Assembly (NCBI RefSeq): GCF_000344805.1
Contig: NC_020453.1
Location: 3,567,001-3,631,000 of the forward strand
From: Bradyrhizobium oligotrophicum S58
Lineage (GTDB): Bacteria; Pseudomonadota; Alphaproteobacteria; Rhizobiales; Xanthobacteraceae
Reading direction: 5' to 3'
DNA: 64,000 bases
Shown here: piece after piece, positions 47,459-55,665 of the stretch
Position numbering within the stretch: the stretch's first letter is position 1
How the letters are laid out: every line of letters begins with the position of its first letter
Program-made: the position numbers and the translations under genes
Notes under the pieces: model-generated
What the model was told of the DNA's origin: nothing
What the model saw: only the letters and a program-made list of their open reading frames with translations
Database searches by the model: none

Positions 47459-48763
47459 GTTCGCAGCCCGTGAGCCGGGGATGCGTCGCGGTTGCGTCGA
47501 TGAGTGTCGGTCACGGGGACCCCCGGAAAATCAGTTGGCGCATCGCCGATCGTTGCGAGCTGCTGCGGCAGGCAGCGCACGTGCTTTCTCGATCTCGCGG
47601 CGCGCATGGCGTCCGAGGTTTGCCGGTCGGTCCGCCCTCGAAAGGCGAGGGCGCAGGGAATGCCGGGCGCTGGCCGCACCCATGGCCCGCCAGCTAACAA
47701 GAATGCTGGCGGCAGGAACCACAGGTTCAGCCGAGACATCCCGGCATTCCCCGCGCGATGGTTTTCACGGCTTATACGTCCTCTCCCCGGGGACCGGCTG
47801 TCTTGCCCCCGTCACCCGCGCAACGCGAAAGCGTTGTCGCGCGCTTGGCCTCAGCGTCGGGAGGCCAGGACCCTACGATTTCGCCGGCGCAACGGATTCG
47901 TTCGTCCGCATGATCAGGTCACGCTGCGAACCGCTACGCCCACCGCATCCCACCCCGCGTGTCGTGACGATCGCGAAACGCCCCTCGTGCCGAGGCGGGA
48001 TGGCGACACTCAATCATATTTTCTGAAAAAAAGAAAGTAGAATCTTTGTCGCGCAACGACTGGACCGGGCGATGTCGTTGAGGCGACGGCCAAACTAAAC
48101 TTGTCGGCGCAGGCGGCTTCGGTCCGGGATCGCTCGGAAAAGCCTGCGTTGCTTCGCCTCATGACGGAAGCCGAACGATGAGACCTGCCCGCGCTGGCAG
48201 ACATCGAAGTCGCTGATGGGCCGTAGGACATTCGATCGTCTTCACCCTGCAGTACATAGCAGTTCGGGTCGTCCGCTTCGCGTCGTCTCCTTTGCTGACG
48301 GCTATACGCAGTTGCGCGAACAGATCGAATCGACATCGTTGATGCAGGCGCAAATTGGTGAGAGAGCCACCAGTTCGTTTTTTTTGCAGAGTTGAATGTC
48401 CTCGGAAGGAACTACACGGCGCGACTATCGCGTAAACGAAAGGCCGTTTGCAAATTGATGTTGCGCGCTTTCGAATGGCAAGCATGGTTTGAAATGCCGT
48501 ATCTCGAATGTTGTCGGCGCTTGCTATTTGTCGAATTGATTCCGTCATTTTTCATATTTTTCTGAGATGCTACGCGCCGCGCTCCACCGATTGTTGCATG
48601 GTAGTCGTGTAGCAGGATACGAATTAGCTTTGGCCGCGTGGCCAGATGCACGACATCCGCATCGATGCCAATCCGGCAGGCGTCTTCCGAAAAGGGGCGA
48701 ATCCGTTGCTCGGTTTCAAGAAAGGTGAATGACCTCAGTTGATCCGACGGAGATACGTCAAAA
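47459..48763. other. Long gene-poor region with repeat and AT-rich segment
   Basis: 1.3 kb with overlapping frames in all directions, none protein-like. The left half is GC-rich and includes the dispersed repeat listed separately. The right part (about 48,360-48,760) is clearly AT-richer and joins the AT-rich regulator gene, suggesting a foreign insert boundary near 48.3 kb. No tRNA or complete IS was seen. Confidence 0.45.
47640..48026 (+). repeat. Probable dispersed Bradyrhizobium intergenic repeat
   Basis: This sequence yields peptide scraps such as AQGMPGAGRTHGPPA, PAFPARWFSRLIRPLPGD and DRETPLVPR. They closely resemble conceptual proteins over-annotated many times in Bradyrhizobium genomes (GMPGA-RTR, IPRAMV, VTIAN-PL patterns). 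I therefore read it as a member of a non-coding repeat family rather than a gene. The identification is from memory of the pattern; the ends are approximate. Confidence 0.45.
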
Positions 48764-49114
48764 ATGTCGACGCGAGGGGAGAGAATGATGGAGGCGATGC
48801 AGATTCGTGGAATCACAAAACAACACGCGCTGGCGCACGCTCTGGGAGTCAATGAAAGTACTATCACGCGCTGGAAGATCGACGGCCCGACCTCTGTCGA
48901 GAGTGCAATATTGCTATGCAAAGAGCTCGACATATCTCTGGATTGGTTCCTGAATGGAACAGGCGAAATCAATGCTCACAGGTCGCGCGTCGAGCACGTC
49001 ATCGTAACGAGGGATAAGCTTCTGCTCTATTTTCAGAGAATTGAGGCGATGATGACAGATCATTCAAAATCGCTTCTGCTCGCATTTATCGATTCTATCC
49101 TCCCGGAAAATTGA
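48764..49114 (+). CDS. XRE-family helix-turn-helix regulator
   Basis: 116-aa DNA-binding protein. N-terminal HTH: MQIRGITKQHALAHALGVN, then STITRWKIDG, with conserved Ala/Leu/Gly spacing and a recognition helix STITRW. This is followed by LLCKELDISLDWFLNGTGE, typical of phage-repressor-like XRE proteins. The C-terminal ~45 residues (HVIVTRDKLLLYFQRIEAM) may dimerise. GGAG lies 11 nt before ATG 48764; an in-frame ATG pair at 48785/48788 with a closer purine run is an alternative. The gene is AT-rich compared with its surroundings, suggesting transfer. No toxin partner or phage genes are adjacent. Confidence 0.75.
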   Translation: MSTRGERMMEAMQIRGITKQHALAHALGVNESTITRWKIDGPTSVESAILLCKELDISLDWFLNGTGEINAHRSRVEHVIVTRDKLLLYFQRIEAMMTDHSKSLLLAFIDSILPEN

Positions 49115-49217
49115 AAGCTTGAACGGCTTGCGATCGGCGCAAGAACTATAGTCGCGGCTTGCGGGCGATGCAACCAAAAGAGGTATTAAAGACGTGGGAG
49201 TCTCTTAGGGTGTAGTT

Positions 49218-49244
49218 GCCTCCGAGGTTATCTCGGCTGGAGGC
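49218..49244 (+). promoter_or_regulatory. Leader hairpin before 323-aa gene
   Basis: Imperfect inverted repeat with arms GCCTCCGAG and CTCGG-CT-GGAGGC around GTTAT, located 36 nt before the downstream start codon. It could be an RNA stem in the 5' leader that influences translation or stability; no riboswitch class is recognised. Confidence 0.3.
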
Positions 49245-49279
49245 GAACTTGGGAAACCATTGGCCCAGAGGAGATCAAT

Positions 49280-50251
49280 ATGGCCACCTTGATTACGATC
49301 AACGTCATCAACAAGAGCCTCAATGCCCAGAACTTCTTCTTCTTCCAGCAGCCGGCAGTGTATTCGGGCGGACCGCAGGTCTACACGAATAGTCTCTATA
49401 GCCAGACGCTGCTGCCGAATGCCACGTCGGGCGCTGTGCTCACCTTTTCGATGATCCTGCAATACTACGCCGGCGCAGCGCAGCAGGTTCAGCCTCCGCA
49501 GGTCGGTCAACCCTCCGGGCAGTTGGCCGCCATCCAGCCCATCAATCTCACGCCGGCCAGTGGTGGTGCGCCCACCAACAACACGACGCAGATGACCGTG
49601 TCGCCCTCGCTCGGACTGTCGGTGCCTGTTTCGACGGCCGGTCCGCAGCCCGGGTCATTCCGTATCGTCACGCCGACTTTCAATCCTGTTCTTGCGCAAT
49701 ACAACGCCGGATCCGCGGTTCAGTCGGTCTCTGGAGCGATCACTCTTTCCAACTTCGTCACGGTTCAGCCGACCTCAAACCTCGACTGCCAGCCCGTCAT
49801 CATTTTCTACGTCCAGACCGGGAACTATACGGCCGGCACCGTCATGAACTTCACGAGTTCATCGATCAATGCCGCAGTATGTGACGCGACACCCGGCTAT
49901 ACGACGTTCAACGTGACGTACAATGCCGATGGAACCTGGACTGTGAAGAACATGGCCTTGGCCAGGTTGGCCGACGGTCAGGTAGGTCTGGTCGAGAGAT
50001 CCAGTGGGGGGACCTCGCTGATCGGGGCGGCCGGGCCCAACGCTGATGTCAAAAACGAGGCTGGCACTGCCGTCATTTCCACGGGTACGGCAGCGAATTT
50101 CAATTTGCCGGTGACGATCACGAACCTCAGCAACCCCGGCGCAATCCATCGCCTCAGTGAGTACCAGGTCGGTCCGACCGGCGGCCCGTATCGGGGCTCC
50201 ATGTGCACCGCAATCGATGCGACCACGGCCACCGGCACCTTCTCGTCGTAA
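49280..50251 (+). CDS. Hypothetical 323-aa beta-rich protein
   Basis: Unrecognised function. Starts MATLITINVINKSLNAQNFF, with a run of four Phe, then Gln/Pro/Thr/Ser-rich strands (TLLPNATSGAVLTFSMIL; NFVTVQPTSNLDCQPVIIFY). Two Cys are spaced through the middle and one is near the end. It is rich in small and beta-forming residues, with no signal peptide, no TM and no charged catalytic cluster. I associate the TINVxNxS...FFFFQQPA opening with uncharacterised proteins of soil bacteria. The start is well supported by AGGAG 8 nt upstream. Its neighbours are an XRE regulator upstream and a small secreted protein downstream; shared function is a guess. Confidence 0.7.
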   Translation: MATLITINVINKSLNAQNFFFFQQPAVYSGGPQVYTNSLYSQTLLPNATSGAVLTFSMILQYYAGAAQQVQPPQVGQPSGQLAAIQPINLTPASGGAPTNNTTQMTVSPSLGLSVPVSTAGPQPGSFRIVTPTFNPVLAQYNAGSAVQSVSGAITLSNFVTVQPTSNLDCQPVIIFYVQTGNYTAGTVMNFTSSSINAAVCDATPGYTTFNVTYNADGTWTVKNMALARLADGQVGLVERSSGGTSLIGAAGPNADVKNEAGTAVISTGTAANFNLPVTITNLSNPGAIHRLSEYQVGPTGGPYRGSMCTAIDATTATGTFSS

Positions 50252-50273
50252 GCAAGGTTGGTGAGGGGCGAGG

Positions 50274-50292
50274 TGCCCGGGGAACCCGGGCA
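50274..50292. terminator. Perfect 8-bp hairpin after 323-aa gene
   Basis: TGCCCGGG-GAA-CCCGGGCA, a perfect 8-bp GC-rich stem with a 3-nt loop, 23 bp after the stop codon. There is no T-run, so it is either a factor-assisted terminator or an mRNA 3'-end stabiliser. Confidence 0.5.
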
Positions 50293-50427
50293 TGGGTCCT
50301 TCACCGCATGAGCGGATTGCTGGGAGCGCCCGATGCGGAGCTTCCGGCAATCGGCAGCTCGCACCAATGAGCAGCATTCCACTACGTCCTTTGATGATCA
50401 CATCGTTCACGAACAAGGAGAAATGTT

Positions 50428-50823
50428 ATGTGTCGTACCGCCTCGATCCACATCGTTCGCCGCCAAGTGATCGCGACTTTGACCGGGCTTGGCCTGCTCG
50501 CAACGGGCGCCGACGCGGCCTTCGCCGTCGACCTGGCGTTCAGCCCCGATTGCAGGACGTTCTCGCAGATCAATGTTACACCGCCGAACACGGGGATAAC
50601 GTTCCGGAAGAATCCGAACAGCACCACGACGCGCGCCGCCACAGCGACGGTGTTTCGAATTGGCGACGCGAGCAACATCATTATCCCTGCGGGCGGTGCG
50701 TCGTGCTTCTATGCCGTCGCGGGTAATGACAGCTATTGCTTTCTCGCTCGTAGCTCGTCCGACATCATCAACGTCAATGCGGTCGCCGGGACGAACACCG
50801 CGGCTGCGCCCGCGTGTCAGTGA
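50428..50823 (+). CDS. Small secreted cysteine-containing hypothetical protein
   Basis: 131 aa. A signal peptide is clear: basic IHIVRRQ, hydrophobic VIATLTGLGLLATGAD, and cleavage probable after AFA (about residue 33). The mature ~98 residues contain four Cys (SPDC, ASCFYA, DSYCF, PAC at the C terminus), suggesting two disulphides in the periplasm or outside. The start is fixed by AAGGAG 7 nt upstream. No family is recognised. It lies 176 bp after the 323-aa gene with a strong hairpin between, so separate transcription or processing is likely. Confidence 0.7.
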   Translation: MCRTASIHIVRRQVIATLTGLGLLATGADAAFAVDLAFSPDCRTFSQINVTPPNTGITFRKNPNSTTTRAATATVFRIGDASNIIIPAGGASCFYAVAGNDSYCFLARSSSDIINVNAVAGTNTAAAPACQ

Positions 50824-51283
50824 TGACTGCTGGCCGGGACGCCAGGCCCGCGTGCTTTACTGAATCGCGATGCAGCGTGAAGTACGAGGGATGCTCGTGC
50901 TTGATGGGCGATGCGGTCGGGCACCAAGACTGGATCGTAGTAGGGAACGACCCGCACGGCGGAGGCTGACGAGCGCGGGACCAACTCAACATGCGGTCGG
51001 TTTTGTCTTTCAAGAGACCAGACCGTCCGCGGTCCCATAGCTGTTCCATCCGATCCTCGGGTGCAGAGAACTTAGCGGATGTCGGGTTCGCAGTGAGCGG
51101 CAGAGGCTTGTGGCACGATATCGCTCGCACTCTGGCTGATTCCGCCAGTCGAACAAATTTCGAAAGGGGGTCGCGAACTGTCAGAAGGGGGCAGCAAGAA
51201 GATCCTGTCCAACGCGGCCCTTGACACTTGTTCTGAAGTTTCCGGCGGAGGACGCGGCGCAACTGGCAGCACGCGTGAATACC
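50824..51283. other. Intergenic region, nothing recognised
   Basis: 460 bp between the small secreted protein and the end of the LysR gene. Frames on both strands are short and arginine/serine-rich without natural protein character. No RNA gene or T-tailed hairpin was seen. Confidence 0.4.
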
Positions 51284-52189
51284 TTACGACTTGCCCTCGC
51301 TGACCCACCGCGTCAGCCCCTCCGCCAGCCCGTCGAACATGGCGCGGATCGGCGCCGAGTCCTTCTGGTCTTCGTGCACGGCCAGCCAGCAGTCGAGCTC
51401 GAAGGCGACGTGGTCGGCGAGAACGGGCAGGAGTGCCGGATTGCGGTTAGCCATGGCCTTCTGCATCCCGCCGATGCCAAGACCTGCTTCGATGGCCGTG
51501 ACCTGCGCGACGTCGGAATCGACCCGATAGGAGAAGATCTCGCGCGAGATCGGCAGCTGTGCGCTCGCCACCGAGCGCGCGGAATGATCGTCGCGGTCGA
51601 AGCCGATGACGTGATGCGTGGCGAGCGCCTCGATCGTGTCCGGCAGGCCGAAGCGATCGATGTAGTCGCGATGCGCGTACAGCCCGAGCGGAATGCTGCC
51701 GAGGCGGCGCGCGACGAGGCCGTGCTGCTTCGGCCTCACCATCCGCACGGCGATATCGGCGTCACGCCGCAAGAGATCGTCGGTCCGGTTGTTGAGAACC
51801 AGCTCGATCACGATGTTCGGAAACCGCTTCCGGATATCGGAGAGGATCGGCGGCAGCACAAAGGTGCCGACGATCTCGCTCGCCGAGATCCTGACGACGC
51901 CGCGCGGCTGCGTCGCGTCGCCGCCGGTCTTGGCCGCGCGCACCAGCGCCGCGAACGCCGCCTCCATCGCCTCGGCATGCGGCACCAGCGCCAGCGCAGC
52001 CGCGGTCGGCAGCAGGCCGGTCTGGGAGCGGGTGAACAGCGCGACGCCGAGGCCTGCCTCCAGCTCGTCGATGTGGCGGCCGACGGTCGGCTGCGTCAGC
52101 CCGGTGGCCCGCGCCGCCGCGGACAGGCTGCCCCGCCTGATCACGGCCAGCAACGAGCGCAGCAGGCTCCAATCTGAAGGTTCCGTCAT
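51284..52189 (-). CDS. LysR-family transcriptional regulator
   Basis: 301 aa. N-terminal winged HTH: LLRSLLAVIRRGSLSAAARA, TGLTQPTVGRHIDELEAGLG and VALFTR, the standard LysR pattern. The C-terminal effector domain (~90-295) has GVVRISASEIVGTFVLPPIL and YAHRDYIDRFG. It is divergent from an NAD(P)-binding oxidoreductase-like gene with an 89-bp gap, the usual arrangement of a LysR regulator and its target. A palindrome sits at its own start codon. The effector is unknown. Confidence 0.9.
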   Translation of the reverse strand: MTEPSDWSLLRSLLAVIRRGSLSAAARATGLTQPTVGRHIDELEAGLGVALFTRSQTGLLPTAAALALVPHAEAMEAAFAALVRAAKTGGDATQPRGVVRISASEIVGTFVLPPILSDIRKRFPNIVIELVLNNRTDDLLRRDADIAVRMVRPKQHGLVARRLGSIPLGLYAHRDYIDRFGLPDTIEALATHHVIGFDRDDHSARSVASAQLPISREIFSYRVDSDVAQVTAIEAGLGIGGMQKAMANRNPALLPVLADHVAFELDCWLAVHEDQKDSAPIRAMFDGLAEGLTRWVSEGKS

Positions 52190-52201
52190 ACGAAAACGTA
52201 T
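52188..52201. promoter_or_regulatory. Palindrome in LysR/epimerase divergent region
   Basis: ATACG-AAAA-CGTAT, a perfect 5+4+5 inverted repeat overlapping the LysR start codon. LysR regulators bind T-N11-A palindromes near their own promoters; this site is close to that form but not exact (T-N10-A). Candidate autoregulatory operator. Confidence 0.35.
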
Positions 52202-52278
52202 AGCATCTCAAGAATGATCGGCAATTTTTGTTTTGAAGGAGAGGAGCCAGATTGCTGGAGACAGCAGGGAGATCGACC

Positions 52279-53244
52279 ATGTCCAATGACCCGAAAGCTC
52301 CGACCGCCTTGATCCTCGGCCTCACCGGGGCGATCGGCGGCGCCATCGCCACGGCGCTGACGCGGCGCGGCTTCATCATCCGCACCCTGACCCGCCGGCC
52401 GCCAGCCGGGCGGCCGCCATTTGCCTTCCCGGTCGACTGGCGTGACGGCGACGCGCGCGATGCGGCGTCGGTGCTGGCCGCAGCCGAGGGCGCCAGCCTG
52501 ATCGTTCACGGCGTCAATCCGCCGGGCTACGCGCGCTGGCGCGAGGACGCGCTGCCGATGCTCGCCAACACCATTGCTGCCGCTAGGGCGGTCGGCGCAA
52601 CGATCGTGTTTCCGGGGAATGTCTACGTCTACTCATCAGCGTCGCCATCCGTAGTCAGCGAGACCACGCCGCGGCAGCCGACGACACGGAAGGGCCAGGT
52701 GCGGCTGGAGATGGAGGAGATGCTGGAGCAGGCCGCGCGCGAGCACGGCGTCCGGGTCATCGCGATCAGGGCGGGGGACTTCTTCGGTCCCGGCGTCGGC
52801 AATTCCTGGTTCGCACAGGCGCTGGCGAAGGGCGGCCGAGCAGCCAAGTCCGTGCAGAGCCTGACGCGGCCCGGCATCGGCCATGCCTGGGCGTTCGTGC
52901 CCGATCTCGCCGAAACCTTCGCGCGCCTGGTCGACATCAGCGCCGATCTGCCCGCCTGCACGATGCTGAATTTTGCGGGGCATTACGATGCGACCGGACA
53001 CGACATGACGGACGCAGTCCGCCGCGTCATGGGCCGGCCCGACCTGCCGGTGAAGCCGTTCCCGTGGATTATCCTCTGGCTCGCCGCGCCGTTCGTCGGC
53101 TTCATGCGCGAGGCAATCGAGATGCGGTGGCTGTGGAAGCAGAGCCTTGCGCTGGATAAGGGCAGGCTCGTCGGCCTGCTCGGCGAGGAGCCGCATACGC
53201 CGCTCGAAGATGCGGTGAGGGCGGCGCTGGAGACGGCTCGTTGA
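52279..53244 (+). CDS. NAD(P)-binding epimerase/dehydratase-family protein
   Basis: 321 aa, extended SDR-like. The nucleotide-binding site is LILGLTGAIGGAIATAL (GxxGxxG form) right at the N terminus, followed by RTLTRRPP, which hints at NADP. Other family marks: IVHGVNPPGYARW, VFPGNVYVYS and a substrate-side RAGDFFGPG. A classic YxxxK is not evident, so it may be a non-catalytic or atypical member. ATG 52279 has GGGAG 8 nt upstream; a TTG at 52252 with AAGGAGAGGAG upstream is also possible. It is probably controlled by the divergent LysR regulator. Substrate unknown. Confidence 0.8.
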   Translation: MSNDPKAPTALILGLTGAIGGAIATALTRRGFIIRTLTRRPPAGRPPFAFPVDWRDGDARDAASVLAAAEGASLIVHGVNPPGYARWREDALPMLANTIAAARAVGATIVFPGNVYVYSSASPSVVSETTPRQPTTRKGQVRLEMEEMLEQAAREHGVRVIAIRAGDFFGPGVGNSWFAQALAKGGRAAKSVQSLTRPGIGHAWAFVPDLAETFARLVDISADLPACTMLNFAGHYDATGHDMTDAVRRVMGRPDLPVKPFPWIILWLAAPFVGFMREAIEMRWLWKQSLALDKGRLVGLLGEEPHTPLEDAVRAALETAR

Positions 53245-53396
53245 ACTAACCACTCTCGAGGAGATGGCCGCATCGCGCGAGTCTGAAGAGACTTTAATGC
53301 TGAGCTCCGGTCCTCCAATGCTACGACTCGATGACGGGGCTAGTCGCATCCGCACGAATATCGGGCGTGAGACGGACGTCGGACAAGGCACGGGCG

Positions 53397-54761
53397 ATGA
53401 TGGGCAGCTGGATCGAGCACGCAATTCTCTGGCACGTCTACCCGCTCGGATTTGTCGGCGCCGAGCGCGAGGCGCGGGCCCGTGATGGCGTCGTCCATCG
53501 CCTTGGCCATCTGACGTCCTGGCTCGACTACGCCGTCGATCTCGGCGTGTCGGGTCTCCTGCTCGGGCCGATTTTTGCGTCGTCGACGCACGGATACGAC
53601 ACGATCGATTATTTCCGGGTCGACCCGCGGCTGGGCGACGACGCAGATTTCGACGCATTCGTCAGTGCGGCACGGACGCGCGGCCTGCGCATCATTCTCG
53701 ACGGCGTCTTCAACCATGTCGGCTCCGACTATCCGGCATTCCAGCGCGCGCTTGCCGGCGGTCCGGGATCACCGGAGGCGCACTGGTTCAAGTTGACCTG
53801 GCCGGCGGCCCGCTCCGCCGGAGAGTTGCCGGATTACGCGACGTTCGAAGGGCATCGTCATCTGGTGGCGTTGAACCATGATGATCCCGGCGTCGCCGAT
53901 CACGTCGTCGCGGTGATGCGGCACTGGCTGAGCCGCGGCGTTTCCGGCTGGCGGCTCGACGCGGCCTATGCAGTCCCCAGGGCCTTCTGGTCGAAGGTCC
54001 TGCCGCGCGTCCGCGCCGACTTTCCCGAGGCGTATTTTGTTGGTGAGGTCATCCATGGCGATTATGCCGGCTTCGTCCGCGAAACCGGCATCGATGCCGT
54101 CACGCAATACGAGCTGTGGAAGGCGATCTGGAGCTCATTGAACGACGGCAATCTGTTCGAGCTGGCATGGGCCTTGAAGCGCCACGACGCCATGCTGGAG
54201 ACGTTCGTTCCGCAGACCTTCATCGGCAATCACGACGTCACCCGCATCGCGAGCCAATTGCACGACGAGCGCCATCTTGCCCATGCACTCGTCGTCCTGA
54301 TGACATCGGGCGGGACGCCCTCGATCTATGCCGGTGACGAGCAGCGCTTCCACGGCATCAAGGAGCATCGCGTCGGCGGCGACGATGCCATCCGCCCGGC
54401 GTTTCCCAAAAAGCCGGCGGATCTCGCCTTGTTCGGCTGGCCGACATATCGTCTCCACCAGCAACTCATCGGGCTGCGCCGACGGCACCCCTGGCTGCAT
54501 CGCGCCCGCAGCCGCGTGATCACGATCAACCGCTCGGATCTGCTGCTCGAAACATCCTACGGAGCCGACCGGCTGTGGGTCGTCCTGAACCTCGCCGACG
54601 CGGGTATTGTCCGCACCATCGAGACGGAGGCGGACCGTCTTGCTGGCGATATCGAGCTCTCTCACAAGGGCGGCGCGACGGACGTCTCCGTTCCTCCGCA
54701 CGGCTGGGGCATCCTCGGACGGCGCAATGAAGCAAGGGCGGCCGACGCCGACATGAGCTGA
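53397..54761 (+). CDS. GH13 alpha-amylase-family glycosidase
   Basis: 454 aa, (beta/alpha)8 barrel enzyme acting on alpha-glucosidic bonds. Conserved GH13 regions are present: DGVFNHVG (region I), GWRLDAAYA with nucleophile Asp188 (region II), FVGEVIHG with acid/base Glu217 (region III), and FIGNHDVTRI with Asp280 (region IV). It ends with a short beta domain. There is no signal peptide, so it acts in the cytoplasm on internal or imported glucans or oligosaccharides; the exact specificity (maltodextrin, trehalose-type, sucrose) cannot be read. The start is set at the double ATG 53397/53400 because it begins the barrel; an ATG at 53331 would add an unnatural basic leader. Confidence 0.85.
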   Translation: MMGSWIEHAILWHVYPLGFVGAEREARARDGVVHRLGHLTSWLDYAVDLGVSGLLLGPIFASSTHGYDTIDYFRVDPRLGDDADFDAFVSAARTRGLRIILDGVFNHVGSDYPAFQRALAGGPGSPEAHWFKLTWPAARSAGELPDYATFEGHRHLVALNHDDPGVADHVVAVMRHWLSRGVSGWRLDAAYAVPRAFWSKVLPRVRADFPEAYFVGEVIHGDYAGFVRETGIDAVTQYELWKAIWSSLNDGNLFELAWALKRHDAMLETFVPQTFIGNHDVTRIASQLHDERHLAHALVVLMTSGGTPSIYAGDEQRFHGIKEHRVGGDDAIRPAFPKKPADLALFGWPTYRLHQQLIGLRRRHPWLHRARSRVITINRSDLLLETSYGADRLWVVLNLADAGIVRTIETEADRLAGDIELSHKGGATDVSVPPHGWGILGRRNEARAADADMS

Positions 54762-54768
54762 ACTGACC

Positions 54769-54791
54769 GGCCACTCCGGTGGCGGCCCGTC
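54769..54791. terminator. Hairpin between convergent amylase and XRE-cupin genes
   Basis: A GCCAC-TCCG-GTGGC core stem with partly paired flanks (GAC...GTC) lies in the 33-bp gap between two convergent stop codons. It is probably a shared bidirectional terminator; no strong T-run. Confidence 0.4.
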
Positions 54792-54794
54792 AGC

Positions 54795-55463
54795 TCACTC
54801 CACCGCATCCTTCTTCGCGATCCGGTGCAGCTGCTCGAACAGATCCGCCTGCTCGCTCGTACACAGGCACACGCCCTGCGCCGACTCCGCGCTGCCGGCG
54901 TTGAGGTAGGCGTGGCCCATGGTGCTGTCGATGTAGATGCCGTCGCCTTCGTTGAGGATCTCGGGGGCGTAGAACTCGGTGTGGACGGCGATGGTGCCGC
55001 GGGTGACCAGGAAGTACTCCTCGCCGCTGTGGCGGAGCAGGGGGCCGAACTCGTCCAGGGTGCGCGCGCGCACCTCGGCGATCATCGGCACCATGCGCTT
55101 TCCGATCAGGTCCGTGCACTGATAGGTGTAGGTGTAGAACTTGGTGTTGACGATCTGGCCCTGGCCGGCGCGGCTGACGCTGCGGCGTGCGGTCACGGGA
55201 CGTCCCGGCTCGGGTTGCGGCGTCGTCGGGCTGAACAGCTCGGCGATGTCCATCTGCAGGCCCGAGGTCAGCTGCAGCAGCTTGTCATAGGTCAGCGACA
55301 TCAAGCCGTTTTCGACCTTGGACAGGGTCGACAGCGCCATGCCCGTCTTTTCCGCAACCTGTTTCAGCGTCAGTCCGCGCACCTGCCGCGCCGCCTTGAG
55401 ACACTGGCCGAGCTGAGAGTGGGGGCCTTCGGAGGCGGGGGCGCTGACGGTGGTGTCGGTCAC
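54795..55463 (-). CDS. XRE-cupin transcriptional regulator
   Basis: 222 aa. HTH at ~17-70: LGQCLKAARQVRGLTLKQVA, EKTGMALSTLSKVENG. Cupin beta-barrel at ~130-215: RHSGEEYFLVTRG, VHTEFYAPEILNEGDGIYID and MGHAYLNAG, the usual two-motif form for small-molecule sensing. The GTG start at 55463 has GGAG 6 nt upstream; the frame also opens further up to 55553. It is divergent from the amidase operon, and regulators of this class commonly control amine or amino-acid catabolic genes next to them, so it likely governs that operon. Confidence 0.85.
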   Translation of the reverse strand: MTDTTVSAPASEGPHSQLGQCLKAARQVRGLTLKQVAEKTGMALSTLSKVENGLMSLTYDKLLQLTSGLQMDIAELFSPTTPQPEPGRPVTARRSVSRAGQGQIVNTKFYTYTYQCTDLIGKRMVPMIAEVRARTLDEFGPLLRHSGEEYFLVTRGTIAVHTEFYAPEILNEGDGIYIDSTMGHAYLNAGSAESAQGVCLCTSEQADLFEQLHRIAKKDAVE

Positions 55464-55605
55464 GAGGGTCTCCGGAAAATCCGTTAGCGGATCAGGTCGT
55501 CTGTCGGCGCCGCTAGTCCTCGGCAATCTCGCGCGAAATGCCTGTGTTTTCAATCAGGACGCCGGACACCTGAGCCTCATGCATGAAGCGCGGCGGAACA
55601 ATGCG

Positions 55606-55655
55606 TTTTCAGATCGTGCATTGCTTTTCTTATATGCTAAATAGTTTTCTGAAAC
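55606..55655. promoter_or_regulatory. Candidate operator/promoter of amidase operon
   Basis: AT-rich stretch immediately upstream of the amidase start. It has inverted arms TTTTCAGA (55606-55613) and TCTGAAAC (55648-55655) and two TTTTCT direct copies spaced 20 bp. It lies in the divergent gap with the XRE-cupin gene, so it is a reasonable binding region for that regulator. Confidence 0.3.
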
Positions 55656-55665
55656 GGAAAGAGAA

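Noticed and set aside
48412..48972. 186-codon minus-strand frame overlapping the XRE gene
   Set aside because: It overlaps a recognisable HTH gene, has no ribosome-binding site, and its composition (Ser/Arg/His-rich) looks non-coding.
53264..53485. Small frame starting after AGGAG just before the amylase gene
   Set aside because: The AGGAG directly abuts the ATG, the peptide has no natural character and it runs into the amylase gene in another frame.
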